64,000 nucleotides of DNA from Niallia alba. GTDB taxonomy: Bacteria; Bacillota; Bacilli; Bacillales; Cytobacillaceae. The position numbers and the translations under genes are program-made. The notes below the pieces were generated by a model. The model did not search any database, was not told the origin of the DNA, and saw only the letters and a program-made list of their open reading frames with translations. This document shows positions 10,984 to 20,348 of this stretch, in pieces (position 1 is the stretch's first letter; every line of letters starts with the position of its first letter). The stretch covers positions 2,086,001 to 2,150,000 of the forward strand of contig NZ_JABBPK010000001.1 in the NCBI RefSeq assembly GCF_012933555.1, written 5' to 3'.

Positions 10984-11316
10984 ATGCTTGAAAAAACAAC
11001 GAGAATGAATTATTTATTTGATTTCTATCAGTCGTTGTTAACACCGAAGCAACGAAGCTATATGTCTCTTTACTATTTGGATGATTACTCTCTTGGGGAG
11101 ATTGCTGCTGAGTACAATGTAAGCCGTCAAGCGGTGTATGACAACATTAAACGTACAGAAGCAATGCTAGAAGAATATGAGAATAAGTTATTGTTACTTC
11201 AGAAATTTCAGGAACGCCAAGTTCTTTTTGAAAAGATGAAAAAAATGCTAGAACATGATACCTTATCTATATCTGCGTTGCAAGAAGCAGTAGAGGAACT
11301 AGAGAAATTAGATTAA
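10984..11316 (+). CDS. ylxM: YlxM family DNA-binding protein, SRP-associated
   Basis: The 110-residue protein starts at the ATG after GGGGGT; the frame is open further upstream, but that part overlaps the promoter. A helix-turn-helix of the sigma-70 region 4 type is visible at about residues 20-60 ([12 protein letters not shown], then [16 protein letters not shown]). YlxM is encoded directly upstream of ffh in Firmicutes and is thought to modulate the signal recognition particle system. Here the gap to ffh is 12 bases with an AAGGAGG site. In the usual arrangement ftsY precedes ylxM; here the MoxR/VWA operon does. Confidence 0.92.
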   Translation: MLEKTTRMNYLFDFYQSLLTPKQRSYMSLYYLDDYSLGEIAAEYNVSRQAVYDNIKRTEAMLEEYENKLLLLQKFQERQVLFEKMKKMLEHDTLSISALQEAVEELEKLD

Positions 11317-11328
11317 GGAGGCTGACGT

Positions 11329-12681
11329 ATGGCATTTGAAGGTTTAGCTGACCGACTGCAGAACACGATGCAAAAAATCCGTGGAAAAGGGAAAGTAAAC
11401 GAAGCGGATGTTAAAGAAATGATGCGTGAAGTTCGTCTTGCGCTCCTAGAAGCAGACGTTAACTTTAAAGTGGTAAAAGACTTTGTAAAAAAAGTAAGTG
11501 AACGTGCAGTTGGACAGGAAGTGCTAAAAAGCTTAACTCCTGGACAACAAGTTATTAAAGTAGTAAAAGAGGAACTTACCGAATTAATGGGTGGAGAAGA
11601 AAGTAAAATTGGCGTTAGTAAACGTCCTCCAACTGTTGTTATGATGGTCGGACTTCAAGGGGCAGGTAAAACAACAACCACCGGTAAACTTGCAAATTTA
11701 CTACGTAAAAAACATAATCGTAATCCATTATTGGTAGCTGCAGATATTTATCGCCCTGCTGCGATTAAGCAATTGCAAACATTGGGTAAACAACTTGATT
11801 TTCCTGTGTTTTCATTAGGAGACCAAGTTAGTCCAGTTGAAATTGCGAAGCAAGCGATTGAAAAAGCGAAAGAAGATCATCATGATTATGTTTTAATTGA
11901 TACTGCAGGTCGTCTTCATGTAGATGAAGCGCTTATGGATGAATTAAAGCAAATCAAAGAGCTAGCAAACCCAGAAGAAATATTACTTGTTGTCGATGCT
12001 ATGACAGGGCAAGATGCTGTTAATGTAGCTGGTAGCTTTAACGAGCAGTTAGGATTAACGGGAGTTGTCTTAACAAAACTTGATGGTGATACTCGTGGGG
12101 GAGCTGCGCTTTCCATTCGTTCTGTCACAAACACACCAATTAAATTTGTTGGTTTGGGAGAAAAAATGGACGCGCTTGAAACGTTTCATCCTGAAAGAAT
12201 GGCTTCCAGAATTTTGGGGATGGGCGATGTTCTCAGCTTAATTGAAAAAGCACAAATTAACGTGGACGAAGAAAAGGCAAGAGAGCTAGAAAAGAAAATG
12301 AAGTCAGATTCATTCACTTTTGATGACTTTCTTGATTCTCTAAGCCAGGTTAGAAGTATGGGGCCACTTGACGAATTAATAAAAATGATGCCAGGTGCGA
12401 ACAAAATTAAAGGCTTAAACAATATGAAAGTGGATGAAAAACAAATTGCACATGTCGAGGCAATAATTAAGTCCATGACAAAGCAAGAAAAAGAACATCC
12501 AGAAATCATCAATGCTGGCAGAAGAAAGCGTATTGCTAAAGGAAGCGGAAGAACCGTTCCGGAAGTTAATCGACTTTTAAAACAGTTTGATGACATGAAA
12601 AAAATGATGAAGCAAATGACCAATATGGGTCAAAAAGGCAAGAAAAAAGGTAAATTCAAATTACCATTCAACCCTTTTTAA
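11329..12681 (+). CDS. ffh: Signal recognition particle protein Ffh (SRP54)
   Basis: The 450-residue protein is the GTPase that binds SRP RNA and signal peptides of nascent membrane and secreted proteins. The N domain occupies roughly residues 1-95. The G domain has its P-loop GLQGAGKT at 108-115, a D-T-A-G-R motif, and T-K-L-D-G-D as G4. The C-terminal M domain contains M-M-P-G and G-S-G-R, with methionine-rich helices and a basic tail. Length and order match the bacterial family. The start follows AAGGAGGCTGACGT. It is cotranscribed with ylxM. Confidence 0.98.
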   Translation: MAFEGLADRLQNTMQKIRGKGKVNEADVKEMMREVRLALLEADVNFKVVKDFVKKVSERAVGQEVLKSLTPGQQVIKVVKEELTELMGGEESKIGVSKRPPTVVMMVGLQGAGKTTTTGKLANLLRKKHNRNPLLVAADIYRPAAIKQLQTLGKQLDFPVFSLGDQVSPVEIAKQAIEKAKEDHHDYVLIDTAGRLHVDEALMDELKQIKELANPEEILLVVDAMTGQDAVNVAGSFNEQLGLTGVVLTKLDGDTRGGAALSIRSVTNTPIKFVGLGEKMDALETFHPERMASRILGMGDVLSLIEKAQINVDEEKARELEKKMKSDSFTFDDFLDSLSQVRSMGPLDELIKMMPGANKIKGLNNMKVDEKQIAHVEAIIKSMTKQEKEHPEIINAGRRKRIAKGSGRTVPEVNRLLKQFDDMKKMMKQMTNMGQKGKKKGKFKLPFNPF

Positions 12682-12788
12682 CGACGTTTTTTGTATGGAA
12701 GTGGCTTTATTTGTCTATTGAAAATGCGTAAAAACAGTCTGTTAGAAGGCGTTAAATAAAGATTTTTAACACTGACAAGAAAAAACAC

Positions 12789-12818
12789 TTTACAAAGTGT
12801 TGGAGTATCTGATAATAT
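12789..12818 (+). promoter_or_regulatory. Candidate promoter of rpsP
   Basis: TTTACA (12789-12794) and TAATAT (12813-12818) are 18 bases apart in the 175-base ffh-rpsP gap. A small hairpin (AACACTTT with AAGTGTT) overlaps the -35 box. The match is moderate. Confidence 0.4.
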
Positions 12819-12856
12819 ACTATCTTGTGTGAAACTATTCGGAGGTGCAATATTAA

Positions 12857-13129
12857 ATGGCAGTAAAAATTCGTTTAAAAAGAATGGGAGCAAAAAAATC
12901 TCCTTTTTATCGTATCGTAGTAGCAGATTCTCGTTCACCACGTGATGGACGTTTTATTGAAACAGTAGGAACTTACAATCCAGTAGCAAACCCTGCTATC
13001 GTAGAAATCAACGAAGATAAAGCTCTACAATGGTTACAAAATGGTGCAAAACCATCTGATACAGTTCGTAACCTATTCTCTAACCAAGGTATTATGGAAA
13101 AATTCCATAATATCAAAAACGGTAAATAA
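12857..13129 (+). CDS. rpsP: 30S ribosomal protein S16
   Basis: The 90-residue protein begins [11 protein letters not shown] and continues with [17 protein letters not shown], which identifies S16. It binds 16S rRNA and is needed for 30S assembly. The length is the usual one for Bacilli. A GGAGGTG site precedes the ATG. khpA follows 11 bases after the stop, as in related genomes. Confidence 0.98.
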   Translation: MAVKIRLKRMGAKKSPFYRIVVADSRSPRDGRFIETVGTYNPVANPAIVEINEDKALQWLQNGAKPSDTVRNLFSNQGIMEKFHNIKNGK

Positions 13130-13140
13130 TTTTTGATGCA

Positions 13141-13371
13141 ATGAAAGAGCTTATAGAAACGATTGTTAAGCCCCTTGTTGATTTTCCAGAGGAAGTTGCT
13201 GTAACTGTAACAGAAGAGGATAATCGTATCACTTACTTGCTTTCTGTCAACGAGAATGACATCGGAAAGGTAATAGGGAAGCAAGGGCGAGTTGCAAGAG
13301 CAATTCGAACGATTGTTTATGCAGCAGGATCATTACAACAAAAGAGAATTATTGTTGATATTAGAGATTAA
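13141..13371 (+). CDS. khpA: KH-domain RNA-binding protein KhpA (YlqC)
   Basis: The 76-residue protein is a single KH domain with the GxxG loop I-G-K-Q-G-R at about residues 42-47. The N-terminus M-K-E-L-I-E-T-I-V-K-P-L-V-D matches the YlqC/KhpA family. KhpA pairs with KhpB (Jag) in many Firmicutes and affects cell elongation and small-RNA binding. No strong ribosome binding site is visible before the ATG, so translation may be coupled to rpsP 11 bases upstream. A terminator follows directly, which separates it from ylqD. Confidence 0.95.
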   Translation: MKELIETIVKPLVDFPEEVAVTVTEEDNRITYLLSVNENDIGKVIGKQGRVARAIRTIVYAAGSLQQKRIIVDIRD

Positions 13372-13374
13372 ATG

Positions 13375-13411
13375 AAAGGAAGGAGGGGGAACCCTCCTTC
13401 CTTTGTTTTTT
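13375..13411 (+). terminator. Intrinsic terminator after khpA
   Basis: A perfect 13-bp stem AAAGGAAGGAGGG / CCCTCCTTCCTTT is followed by GTTTTTT. It cuts the ylxM-khpA unit from the downstream ylqD-rimM-trmD genes. Confidence 0.92.
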
Positions 13412-13429
13412 AGGAAAAAACAGAAGCCG

Positions 13430-13921
13430 TTGGCTGATAAATTGGAATTTTGGCTGATAAGGGTGCAGAGTTGGCTGATATAACGAGATTTTGGCTGATA
13501 AGGGTGCAGAGTTGGCTGATATAACGAGATTTTGGCTGATAAGGGTGCAGAGTTGGCTGATATAACGAGATTTTGGCTGATAAGGGTGCAGAGTTGGCTG
13601 ATATAACGAGATTTTGGCTGATAAGGGTGCAGAGTTGGCTGATATAACGAGATTTTGGCTGATAAGGGTGCAGAGTTGGCTGATAAATTGGAATTTTGGC
13701 TGATAAGGGTGCAGAGTTGGCTGATATAACGAGATTTTGGCTGATAAGGGTGCAGAGTTGGCTGATATAACGAGATTTTGGCTGATAAGGGTGCAGAGTT
13801 GGCTGATATAACGAGATTTTGGCTGATAAGGGTGCAGAGTTGGCTGATATAACGAGATTTTGGCTGATAAAGGAGCAACATTGGCTGATAAATTGAGATT
13901 TTGGTTGATAAACGCACTTGA
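13430..13921 (+). repeat. Tandem array of twelve 41-bp units with the core TTGGCTGATA
   Basis: Exactly 492 bp consist of twelve 41-bp units. Each unit is two half-units of 20 and 21 bp that both begin TTGGCTGATA, so the core occurs 24 times (the last copy reads TTGGTTGATA). The first half-unit usually continues with TAACGAGATT and the second with AGGGTGCAGAG. Units 1 and 7 share the variant AATTGGAATT, so the array looks like a 246-bp block of six units duplicated (13430-13675 and 13676-13921). Only units 11 and 12 have drifted. The forward strand is full of stops. The reverse strand is stop-free in all three frames because the unit contains none, which does not imply coding. There are no spacers as in CRISPR and no gene. 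Confidence 0.97.
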
Positions 13922-14021
13922 TTTGAAAAATCAATTCCTCCCTGCTTTTAGACGAAAACAGCAATATATGTTACCTTGTTAGTAGTAAGTACTAAAGCTG
14001 TCATCTGTTAGGAGGAAGTGT

Positions 14022-14399
14022 ATGAAGATTCTTCAGTCTGTAACAGTAAAACAAGTCTTAACCGAGGCTACAAGAAAGTCGATTTCCAATCGATACATGC
14101 AAGAAATACAACAACTAGAAAAAGAAGTGCAGCAGCTTCAATTTGAAGAAAGAAAACAATTAAAAAATCATCCTTCTGGTTCGGAAATAAAAAGTTTTTT
14201 TCGTAAGGAAGTTATAAATAAACTAGAGAAACAAAAATTGATAGAGTTTCAATTAGATCAATTACATATACTACCATTAGAGACAGAAATCAAAGAACAG
14301 GAAGTAACGGCTGTTGTCGATGTGGAGATCGGACAGGTTTGGGAAAGTGCTAATAAGACGATTATTGTGAAAGATGGAATAGTGGTTGATATTCGATAG
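14022..14399 (+). CDS. ylqD: YlqD family protein
   Basis: The 125-residue protein starts behind TTAGGAGGAAGTGT. It has a charged coiled-coil segment at about residues 20-65 ([16 protein letters not shown]). The C-terminal half is a small beta domain with I-G-Q-V-W-E and I-I-V-K-D-G-I-V. Size and position between khpA and rimM match YlqD of B. subtilis, whose function is unknown. Here it is separated from khpA by a terminator and the tandem array. rimM follows at once. Confidence 0.85.
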   Translation: MKILQSVTVKQVLTEATRKSISNRYMQEIQQLEKEVQQLQFEERKQLKNHPSGSEIKSFFRKEVINKLEKQKLIEFQLDQLHILPLETEIKEQEVTAVVDVEIGQVWESANKTIIVKDGIVVDIR

Positions 14400-14410
14400 A
14401 GGTGAAAGTA

Positions 14411-14929
14411 ATGGAAAAATGGTTTAATGTCGGAAAAGTTGTGAACACACATGGAATTAGAGGGGAAATTCGGGTAATTTCTCGAACTGATTTTCCAGAG
14501 GAACGATATAAGGTTGGCAATACGATCTATTTTTTTCAAACAGATAAAGCGGATCCCCTTGAGCTGAAAATTAAAAGCCATCGCGAACATAAAAATTTTA
14601 ATCTACTTACGTTTGAAGGCTACGATAATGTAAATAATGTGGAATTTATGAAGGGCGGTCTCTTAAAAGTGCCGGAAAGCTTTCTAGGAGAGCTGGCAGA
14701 AAATGAATACTACTTTCATGAAATCATTGGTTGTAAAGTGGTAACGGTTGAAGGAGACGAGCTTGGTGAAATAACAGAGATTCTAACACCAGGTGCAAAT
14801 GATGTTTGGGTTGTTAGAGGAAAAAATCGAAATGAAATATTGATTCCTTATATTGAAGATGTGGTAATGAAAGTAGATGTAAAAGAAAAAGTAGTTGTAA
14901 TTGAGCCAATGGAAGGGCTGTTGTCTTAA
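14411..14929 (+). CDS. rimM: Ribosome maturation factor RimM
   Basis: The 172-residue protein assists maturation of the 30S head and binds S19. The N-terminal domain begins [19 protein letters not shown], and the C-terminal PRC-barrel carries P-G-A-N-D-V-W-V-V and L-I-P-Y-I-E-D-V. The ATG at 14411 is chosen because GAGGTG lies just ahead of it and the start matches the family. An in-frame GTG at 14402 would put the site inside the gene. The stop shares one base with the trmD start. Confidence 0.96.
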   Translation: MEKWFNVGKVVNTHGIRGEIRVISRTDFPEERYKVGNTIYFFQTDKADPLELKIKSHREHKNFNLLTFEGYDNVNNVEFMKGGLLKVPESFLGELAENEYYFHEIIGCKVVTVEGDELGEITEILTPGANDVWVVRGKNRNEILIPYIEDVVMKVDVKEKVVVIEPMEGLLS

Positions 14930-15675
14930 TGAAAATCGATGTACTCACTTTATTTCCAGAGATGTTTGAAGGGGTTCTCCATAGTTCCATTTTAAAAAAA
15001 GCGCAAGAAGCGGAAAAAGTAGCTTACAATGTTATTAATTTTCGTGATTACTCCGACAACAAACATCAAGCCGTTGATGATTATCCATACGGAGGCGGGG
15101 CTGGGATGGTGTTAAAACCTCAGCCGATATTTGATGCTGTCGATGCTTTAAAACCAAAAGAAGAAGGATTAAAGCCTCGTGTCATTCTTATGTGCCCTCA
15201 AGGCGAAAGATACAGTCAATCGAAAGCGGAAGAATTAGCAGAAGAGGAGCATTTAATCTTCATCTGTGGACATTATGAAGGCTATGATGAAAGAATTAGA
15301 GAGCATTTAGTAACAGATGAAATCTCTATTGGTGACTATGTTCTTACTGGCGGCGAATTAGGCGCTATGGTCGTTATTGATAGTGTAGTACGGTTATTGC
15401 CAGGTGTGCTTGGAAAAGAAGCATCCCATGTAAATGATTCCTTTAGCACTGGTTTACTAGAACACCCCCATTACACAAGACCAGCGGATTTTCGCGGTAT
15501 GAAGGTGCCAGACACTTTATTATCTGGAAATCATGCGCATATTGATGAATGGAGAGAAAGGGAATCCTTTCGTAGAACGATTGAAAGACGACCTGATTTA
15601 CTAGAAAATTATCCGCTAACAGAGAAGCAGCAAAAGCTAATAACGGAATTAAAAAAACAGCATCATCCAAGTTGA
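14929..15675 (+). CDS. trmD: tRNA (guanine-37-N1)-methyltransferase TrmD
   Basis: The 248-residue SPOUT methyltransferase uses S-adenosylmethionine to methylate G37 next to the anticodon and prevents frameshifting. Visible family motifs are P-Y-G-G-G-A-G-M-V at about residue 58, G-H-Y-E-G-Y-D-E-R at about 113, and the knotted cofactor loop [12 protein letters not shown] at about 132. The start codon overlaps the rimM stop (TAATG), and GGAAGGG upstream in rimM may serve as ribosome binding site. No clear terminator follows before the rplS promoter. Confidence 0.98.
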   Translation: MKIDVLTLFPEMFEGVLHSSILKKAQEAEKVAYNVINFRDYSDNKHQAVDDYPYGGGAGMVLKPQPIFDAVDALKPKEEGLKPRVILMCPQGERYSQSKAEELAEEEHLIFICGHYEGYDERIREHLVTDEISIGDYVLTGGELGAMVVIDSVVRLLPGVLGKEASHVNDSFSTGLLEHPHYTRPADFRGMKVPDTLLSGNHAHIDEWRERESFRRTIERRPDLLENYPLTEKQQKLITELKKQHHPS

Positions 15676-15741
15676 CATAATTTGATTATGTTAACATAGT
15701 CTTATCCGAAACAACAAAGTCCTATTATTTTTAAAAAAATA

Positions 15742-15770
15742 TTGCTGTTATTCTACTTTTATGTTAATAT
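15742..15770 (+). promoter_or_regulatory. Promoter of rplS
   Basis: TTGCTG (15742-15747) and TAATAT (15765-15770) are 17 bases apart. A TG one base before the -10 box makes it an extended -10 promoter. Confidence 0.6.
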
Positions 15771-15775
15771 AACAC

Positions 15776-16227
<452 letters not shown>

Positions 16228-16235
16228 TTGTTACC

Positions 16236-16273
16236 AAAAAAGAGCCTGTTCTTGTAACAAGCTCTTTTTTATA
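16236..16273 (+). terminator. Intrinsic terminator of rplS
   Basis: AAAAAAGAGC pairs with GCTCTTTTTT across a 15-base loop that can itself pair partly (TGTT with AACA). The stem ends in the T-run. Confidence 0.85.
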
Positions 16274-16527
16274 TCTTATTATCACAAGCTTGTACTTTTA
16301 AATATGTAATTAAAGTTAACCACCTGAGTTGATTGGAGTGGAAAACAACGGGCTTCCTTCAGAAGGTAAAAGAACATTCAATGATAATAATTCGATAGAT
16401 CAACAACTGACAAACTTTCCAATTTTACTTCATCCAGAAATTCCGCTAAAATATATCATGTTAGATAAGCGTTCATTCATACATAAAAAAATACCTATAT
16501 TGGTTCAGTTAAGGATTGGTGAAAGGC
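16274..16527. other. Gene-free spacer between rplS and the signal peptidase gene
   Basis: A 69-codon open frame exists here, but it runs into the lepB start region, has no ribosome binding site and resembles nothing I know. No clear promoter was found, although one for lepB-rbgA is expected. Confidence 0.5.
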
Positions 16528-17064
16528 ATGGAAACTGAAAAGAAGAAGAAAAATGAAGTATGGGAATGGAGTAAAGCACTCATTATTGCTGTCTTACTTG
16601 CTTTTGTGATTCGGTATTTTTTATTTGCACCAATAGTAGTCGATGGCGAATCCATGCAATATACATTGCTTGATCAAGATCGAATGATTGTAAACAAAAT
16701 AAACTATAGAATAAGTGAACCGAAGCGTTTTGATATTATTGTTTTTCACGCACCAGAAGGTAAAGACTACATAAAAAGAGTAATCGGCCTTCCGGGAGAT
16801 ACGATTGAGTATCGAGATGATGTATTATATGTAAATGGACAAGCTTATGAAGAACCGTATTTAGAGCATAATAAAGAAGGAATAATTGGTTCCTTAACAG
16901 AAGACTTTACAGCAACTGTACCAGAAGGGGAATTGTTTGTGATGGGAGATAACCGTCGTAACAGTAAAGATAGTCGTCATATCGGTACAATTGGCTTTGA
17001 TAAAATTATCGGCAGTACTAGTGTAGTATATTGGCCAATATCGGATTTGAAAATAGTAGAATAA
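16528..17064 (+). CDS. lepB: Type I signal peptidase
   Basis: The protein, 178 residues from the ATG at 16528, cleaves signal peptides of exported proteins at the outer face of the membrane. It has one N-terminal anchor (about residues 14-32). The catalytic serine is in G-E-S-M-Q-Y-T at about residue 45, and the catalytic lysine in [12 protein letters not shown] at about 84. A box with [11 protein letters not shown] follows near residue 140. In-frame TTG and GTG codons at 16516 and 16519 are alternative starts, but the ATG is better spaced from AAGGAT. It is a Sip-type Gram-positive enzyme and precedes rbgA in one unit, as sip genes sometimes do. Confidence 0.95.
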   Translation: METEKKKKNEVWEWSKALIIAVLLAFVIRYFLFAPIVVDGESMQYTLLDQDRMIVNKINYRISEPKRFDIIVFHAPEGKDYIKRVIGLPGDTIEYRDDVLYVNGQAYEEPYLEHNKEGIIGSLTEDFTATVPEGELFVMGDNRRNSKDSRHIGTIGFDKIIGSTSVVYWPISDLKIVE

Positions 17065-17092
17065 TGTAAGTGGAAGAAACAGAGGTGCATGC

Positions 17093-17947
17093 ATGACTAT
17101 ACAATGGTTTCCAGGCCATATGGCAAAAGCTAGAAGGCAAGTAACGGAAAAATTAAAGCTGGTAGATATTATTTTTGAATTAGTGGATGCGAGAATTCCG
17201 CAATCATCTCGAAATCCAATGATCGATGAAATTATCCAGCATAAGCCGAGAATTGTTTTATTGAATAAAGCAGATATGGCAGATAAAGAACGAACAAAGG
17301 AATGGATAAGTTATTTCAAAAAGCAAGGCATTCAAGCACTTGCGATTAATTCACACGCTGGGGTTGGAATGAAGGAAATTACGGCCTTAGCGAAAGAGGT
17401 ATTAGCGGAAAAGTTTGATCGGATGAAAGCAAAAGGAATTAGACCGCGAGCGATTCGAGCGATGATTGTTGGGATTCCGAATGCAGGTAAATCGACTTTA
17501 ATCAATAGATTAGCGAAAAAAAATATTGCGAAAACCGGAAATACCCCTGGTGTTACGAAGGCACAGCAATGGATTAAAGTGGGAAAAGAACTAGAGCTAT
17601 TGGATACACCAGGAATATTATGGCCGAAATTCGAAGACCAAGAAGTTGGTTTAAAGCTTGCTTTGACGGGTGCTATAAAGGATACCATTTTAAATTTACA
17701 GGATATCGCTATCTTTGGACTTCGCTTTTTAGAAAAAGAATATCCAGAACGATTAAAAGAAAGATATCAGCTAGAAACGATACCAGAAGATACAGTAGAG
17801 TTGTTTGATCGTATCGGAACGTTTAGAGGAGCGCTATCAGGCGGCGGCGTGATAGACTATGATAAAGTAACAGAACTGATTATCCGAGACATTAGAGGCG
17901 AAAAATTCGGACCTTTAACATTTGAAAAAACAGAGGATATGCAATAA
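17093..17947 (+). CDS. rbgA: Ribosome biogenesis GTPase RbgA (YlqF)
   Basis: The 284-residue GTPase drives a late step of 50S assembly. Its motifs are circularly permuted: the G4 motif N-K-A-D (about residue 58) precedes the P-loop G-I-P-N-A-G-K-S-T (about 126) and the G3 motif D-T-P-G (about 172). A C-terminal ANTAR-like region follows. The start [13 protein letters not shown] is typical. AGAGGTGC precedes the ATG. It shares a transcript with lepB and ends in a terminator. Confidence 0.97.
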   Translation: MTIQWFPGHMAKARRQVTEKLKLVDIIFELVDARIPQSSRNPMIDEIIQHKPRIVLLNKADMADKERTKEWISYFKKQGIQALAINSHAGVGMKEITALAKEVLAEKFDRMKAKGIRPRAIRAMIVGIPNAGKSTLINRLAKKNIAKTGNTPGVTKAQQWIKVGKELELLDTPGILWPKFEDQEVGLKLALTGAIKDTILNLQDIAIFGLRFLEKEYPERLKERYQLETIPEDTVELFDRIGTFRGALSGGGVIDYDKVTELIIRDIRGEKFGPLTFEKTEDMQ

Positions 17948-17955
17948 AGCTTAAA

Positions 17956-17991
17956 AGAGAAGTGGCTAAAAACAGACACTTCTCTTTTTTA
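17956..17991 (+). terminator. Intrinsic terminator after rbgA
   Basis: AGAGAAGTG pairs with CACTTCTCT across a 12-base loop and is followed by six T. Confidence 0.88.
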
Positions 17992-18118
17992 TGGAAAGGC
18001 TATAGGTTTATTTTGTTAATAGAATCCTCTGTTGGTATCAACGAACCGAATAAAAATATTATCTAAAATTCAAATGTTTTTTGAAGGAAGATACTCATGG
18101 GAAAAACAAAAAAATATA

Positions 18119-18224
18119 AAGGAAGTTTCTATCAGTGAAGGTTTTTCCTCATCCCTCACCTAGCTTCCTTGATTTCTCGTAGCTTGAAATAAGGAGCTTA
18201 CTGCCCATTATAAGAGTGGAATAT
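18119..18224 (-). repeat. Truncated copy of dispersed repeat family A
   Basis: Read on the minus strand, this stretch matches the copies at 26757 and 60367. It starts with CCACTCTTATAATGGGCAGTAAG, passes AAGGAAGCTAGGTG and ends with CACTGATAGAAACTTCC. The middle segment of the full copies (the return strand of the outer helix and the TCCGATTGGTTCAAC motif) is absent. It fills most of the rbgA-rnhB gap. Confidence 0.75.
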
Positions 18225-18227
18225 AAT
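18198..18227 (+). promoter_or_regulatory. Candidate promoter of rnhB
   Basis: TTACTG (18198-18203) and TATAAT (18222-18227) are 18 bases apart and lie 46 bases before rnhB. The -35 box falls inside the family A repeat. Confidence 0.45.
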
Positions 18228-18272
18228 AAAAAAAACGATCTATTAACCGATATAAGTAACGAGGTGTAAAAG

Positions 18273-19049
18273 ATGAAATTAGCAACAATGAAAGAAATAA
18301 AAGAGGCGCTTGAAGCAATAAATGAAAAAAACGACCCATTTATCCTCGAATTACAAAAAGACGAGAGAAAAGGGGCTCAGAAGCTTTTAGAAGCATGGCT
18401 AAAGCGCATAGACAAGGAACAAAGGCTTCATGATCATTTTGTAACGATGAATCACTATGAAAAAGAAATTAGAAATCAAGGTTATACATATATTGCTGGA
18501 ATTGATGAAGTAGGCAGAGGTCCGTTGGCAGGACCGGTTGTCACTGCAGCTGTCATCCTTCCTGAGGATTTTTATTTACCTGGCATTGATGATTCTAAGA
18601 AATTGTCCGAGAAAAAACGAGAATTATTTTACGAAGTAATTCAACAGGAAGCAATTGCTATTGGGGTCGGTATTATCCAGCCCGCCGAAATTGATCGAAT
18701 CAATATTTATCAGGCGACAAAAAAGGGGATGCTCGAGGCAGTCCAAGAACTTTCTCAAACCCCAGACTATTTGCTTATTGATGCAATGAAACTGGCAACT
18801 CCCTACCCAAGTCAGTCTTTAATTAAAGGGGACAGTAAAAGTGTTTCGATTGCTGCAGCAAGTATTATCGCAAAAGTGACAAGGGATCGGATGATGAAAG
18901 AGTTACATCAAGAATATCCAGATTATCATTTCGCAAGCAATATGGGCTATGGGACACAAGAGCATTTAGTTGCCCTGAAGGAATGTGGAATTACGATCCA
19001 TCACCGTAAAAGTTTTTCCCCAATAAAAGAAATGGTAGAAAATAGATAG
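18273..19049 (+). CDS. rnhB: Ribonuclease HII
   Basis: The 258-residue enzyme removes RNA from RNA-DNA hybrids and single ribonucleotides from DNA. The first catalytic cluster [13 protein letters not shown] is at about residue 76, followed by D-D-S-K-K-L-S near 107. A later acidic residue lies in L-L-I-D-A-M-K near 171. An N-terminal extension of about 70 residues precedes the catalytic domain, as in other Bacillus HII enzymes. The ATG follows CGAGGTGTAAAAG. ylqG and ylqH lie downstream. Confidence 0.97.
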   Translation: MKLATMKEIKEALEAINEKNDPFILELQKDERKGAQKLLEAWLKRIDKEQRLHDHFVTMNHYEKEIRNQGYTYIAGIDEVGRGPLAGPVVTAAVILPEDFYLPGIDDSKKLSEKKRELFYEVIQQEAIAIGVGIIQPAEIDRINIYQATKKGMLEAVQELSQTPDYLLIDAMKLATPYPSQSLIKGDSKSVSIAAASIIAKVTRDRMMKELHQEYPDYHFASNMGYGTQEHLVALKECGITIHHRKSFSPIKEMVENR

Positions 19050-19094
19050 TTTTTGCAGTGAATAGTTATGTTCGAATGGAGGAGGAAATAAAAG

Positions 19095-20348
19095 ATGAAT
19101 GTTAACCATATTGTCCAAAGTTTATTTCAAGAAAATCTTACAAGCAATAAAGCTCTTGAATTACGAGACGGACAACTAGTATATGGGAAATTAACTAAAC
19201 TATTTCCTCATCAAATGGCAGAGGTGCAAATAGGCTCGCAAAAAATGCTAGCAAACCTAACTATACCATTAACTGTGGATCAAAGTCATTGGTTCCAAGT
19301 TTCTGTGACAGATGATAAACCAGTATTAAAAGTGCTCCCCCAATCACAAGAAGTACTAGCTGAAAAAGGTGATATTAGGGGATTATTTCATCAGCTGCAT
19401 CTTCCTGATACGAAAGAAAATAAACTGTTAACTAGTTATCTACTATCTCATAATCTGCCTATTACAAAAGAATCAATGAAAGCATTAAGTGAATGGCTGC
19501 CACATTCGATTGGGAAGCAAGAGCTTTCTGTAATTGGCCTTATGATTGAAAGAGAGCTTCCATTAACGAAAGAAGTTTTTTCGAGTATTTCATCCTTGCA
19601 AACGGGCAAAGGAGTTAGTGTACTGATAGAGGAACTGCAATATCAGCTTTCTACCAACAACGTCAAAGAACCAACCTTATCTAATTTGCTTGCTAGTTTA
19701 AGGGAAGGGGGAAAAATTGCTCAAGATAATATTGTTGCTTCACTTAAAGAGATTTTTCATAAAATAGGCTATTCGTTTGAAGCCGAATTGTTAAAACAGG
19801 TACAGATAGAGGAGCGATCATCTCAGGAAATGTTAAAGCCGATGCTGTTAGAGTTAATGGGGAAAGACGTTCCAGCTGTTGTGAAAGAGACAGCAGGACA
19901 ATTGATTAATAAAGTAACAGGTTATCAGCTAATATCTCAGCAGACAGGTCCAATTATGCAAATGATAACTGAAATTCCGCTTCGTTTTTTTAATCAACAA
20001 GTCGATGTTACGATGCAGTATACTGGGAGAAAAAAAGCGGATGGGAAAGTGGACAGTAGTTATTGTCGAATTCTATTTTACTTGGAACTTGCTCATTTAG
20101 AGGATACAGTTATTGATATAAACATTCAAAATCGTATCATGAATATGAGTGTCTTAAATGATCGAGCACTAGAACTAATGCCTTTGATTAAGAAGGCGGA
20201 AGAACCTTTAAAGGAAAAGCTTAGGGAATTAGATTATATGTTAATGTCAGTTCATGTGAAAGCTTTGACAAAAGAGAATAAGCCGCTATGGAGCTCCCCA
20301 CAATCAATCAGTGCGAGTACCTACAAAGGGGTTGATATAAAAATATGA
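19095..20348 (+). CDS. ylqG: YlqG-like protein, possible FliK-related
   Basis: This 417-residue protein has no signal peptide or membrane segment. It is identified as YlqG by its place between rnhB and ylqH and by its general character. The N-terminus carries a small beta-rich region (L-R-D-G-Q-L-V-Y-G-K-L-T-K-L-F-P-H-Q-M-A-E-V-Q). The C-terminal part (about residues 290-400) has L-E-L-A-H-L-E-D-T, reminiscent of C-terminal domains of hook-length proteins. The neighbour YlqH resembles the FlhB tail that FliK binds. A FliK-like partner role is therefore an inference, not shown by a diagnostic motif. The stop overlaps the ylqH start by 4 bases. Confidence 0.7.
   Translation: MNVNHIVQSLFQENLTSNKALELRDGQLVYGKLTKLFPHQMAEVQIGSQKMLANLTIPLTVDQSHWFQVSVTDDKPVLKVLPQSQEVLAEKGDIRGLFHQLHLPDTKENKLLTSYLLSHNLPITKESMKALSEWLPHSIGKQELSVIGLMIERELPLTKEVFSSISSLQTGKGVSVLIEELQYQLSTNNVKEPTLSNLLASLREGGKIAQDNIVASLKEIFHKIGYSFEAELLKQVQIEERSSQEMLKPMLLELMGKDVPAVVKETAGQLINKVTGYQLISQQTGPIMQMITEIPLRFFNQQVDVTMQYTGRKKADGKVDSSYCRILFYLELAHLEDTVIDINIQNRIMNMSVLNDRALELMPLIKKAEEPLKEKLRELDYMLMSVHVKALTKENKPLWSSPQSISASTYKGVDIKI

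Noticed and set aside
13430-13921. CRISPR array
   Set aside because: Repeats are directly joined with no unique spacers, and no cas genes are present.
13333-13964. Two long minus-strand open frames encoding repetitive proteins
   Set aside because: They arise because the 41-bp unit has no stop on the minus strand. There is no convincing start signal, and composition follows the DNA repeat.
16329-16538. 69-codon frame upstream of lepB
   Set aside because: It overlaps the lepB start, lacks a ribosome binding site and has no recognisable feature.
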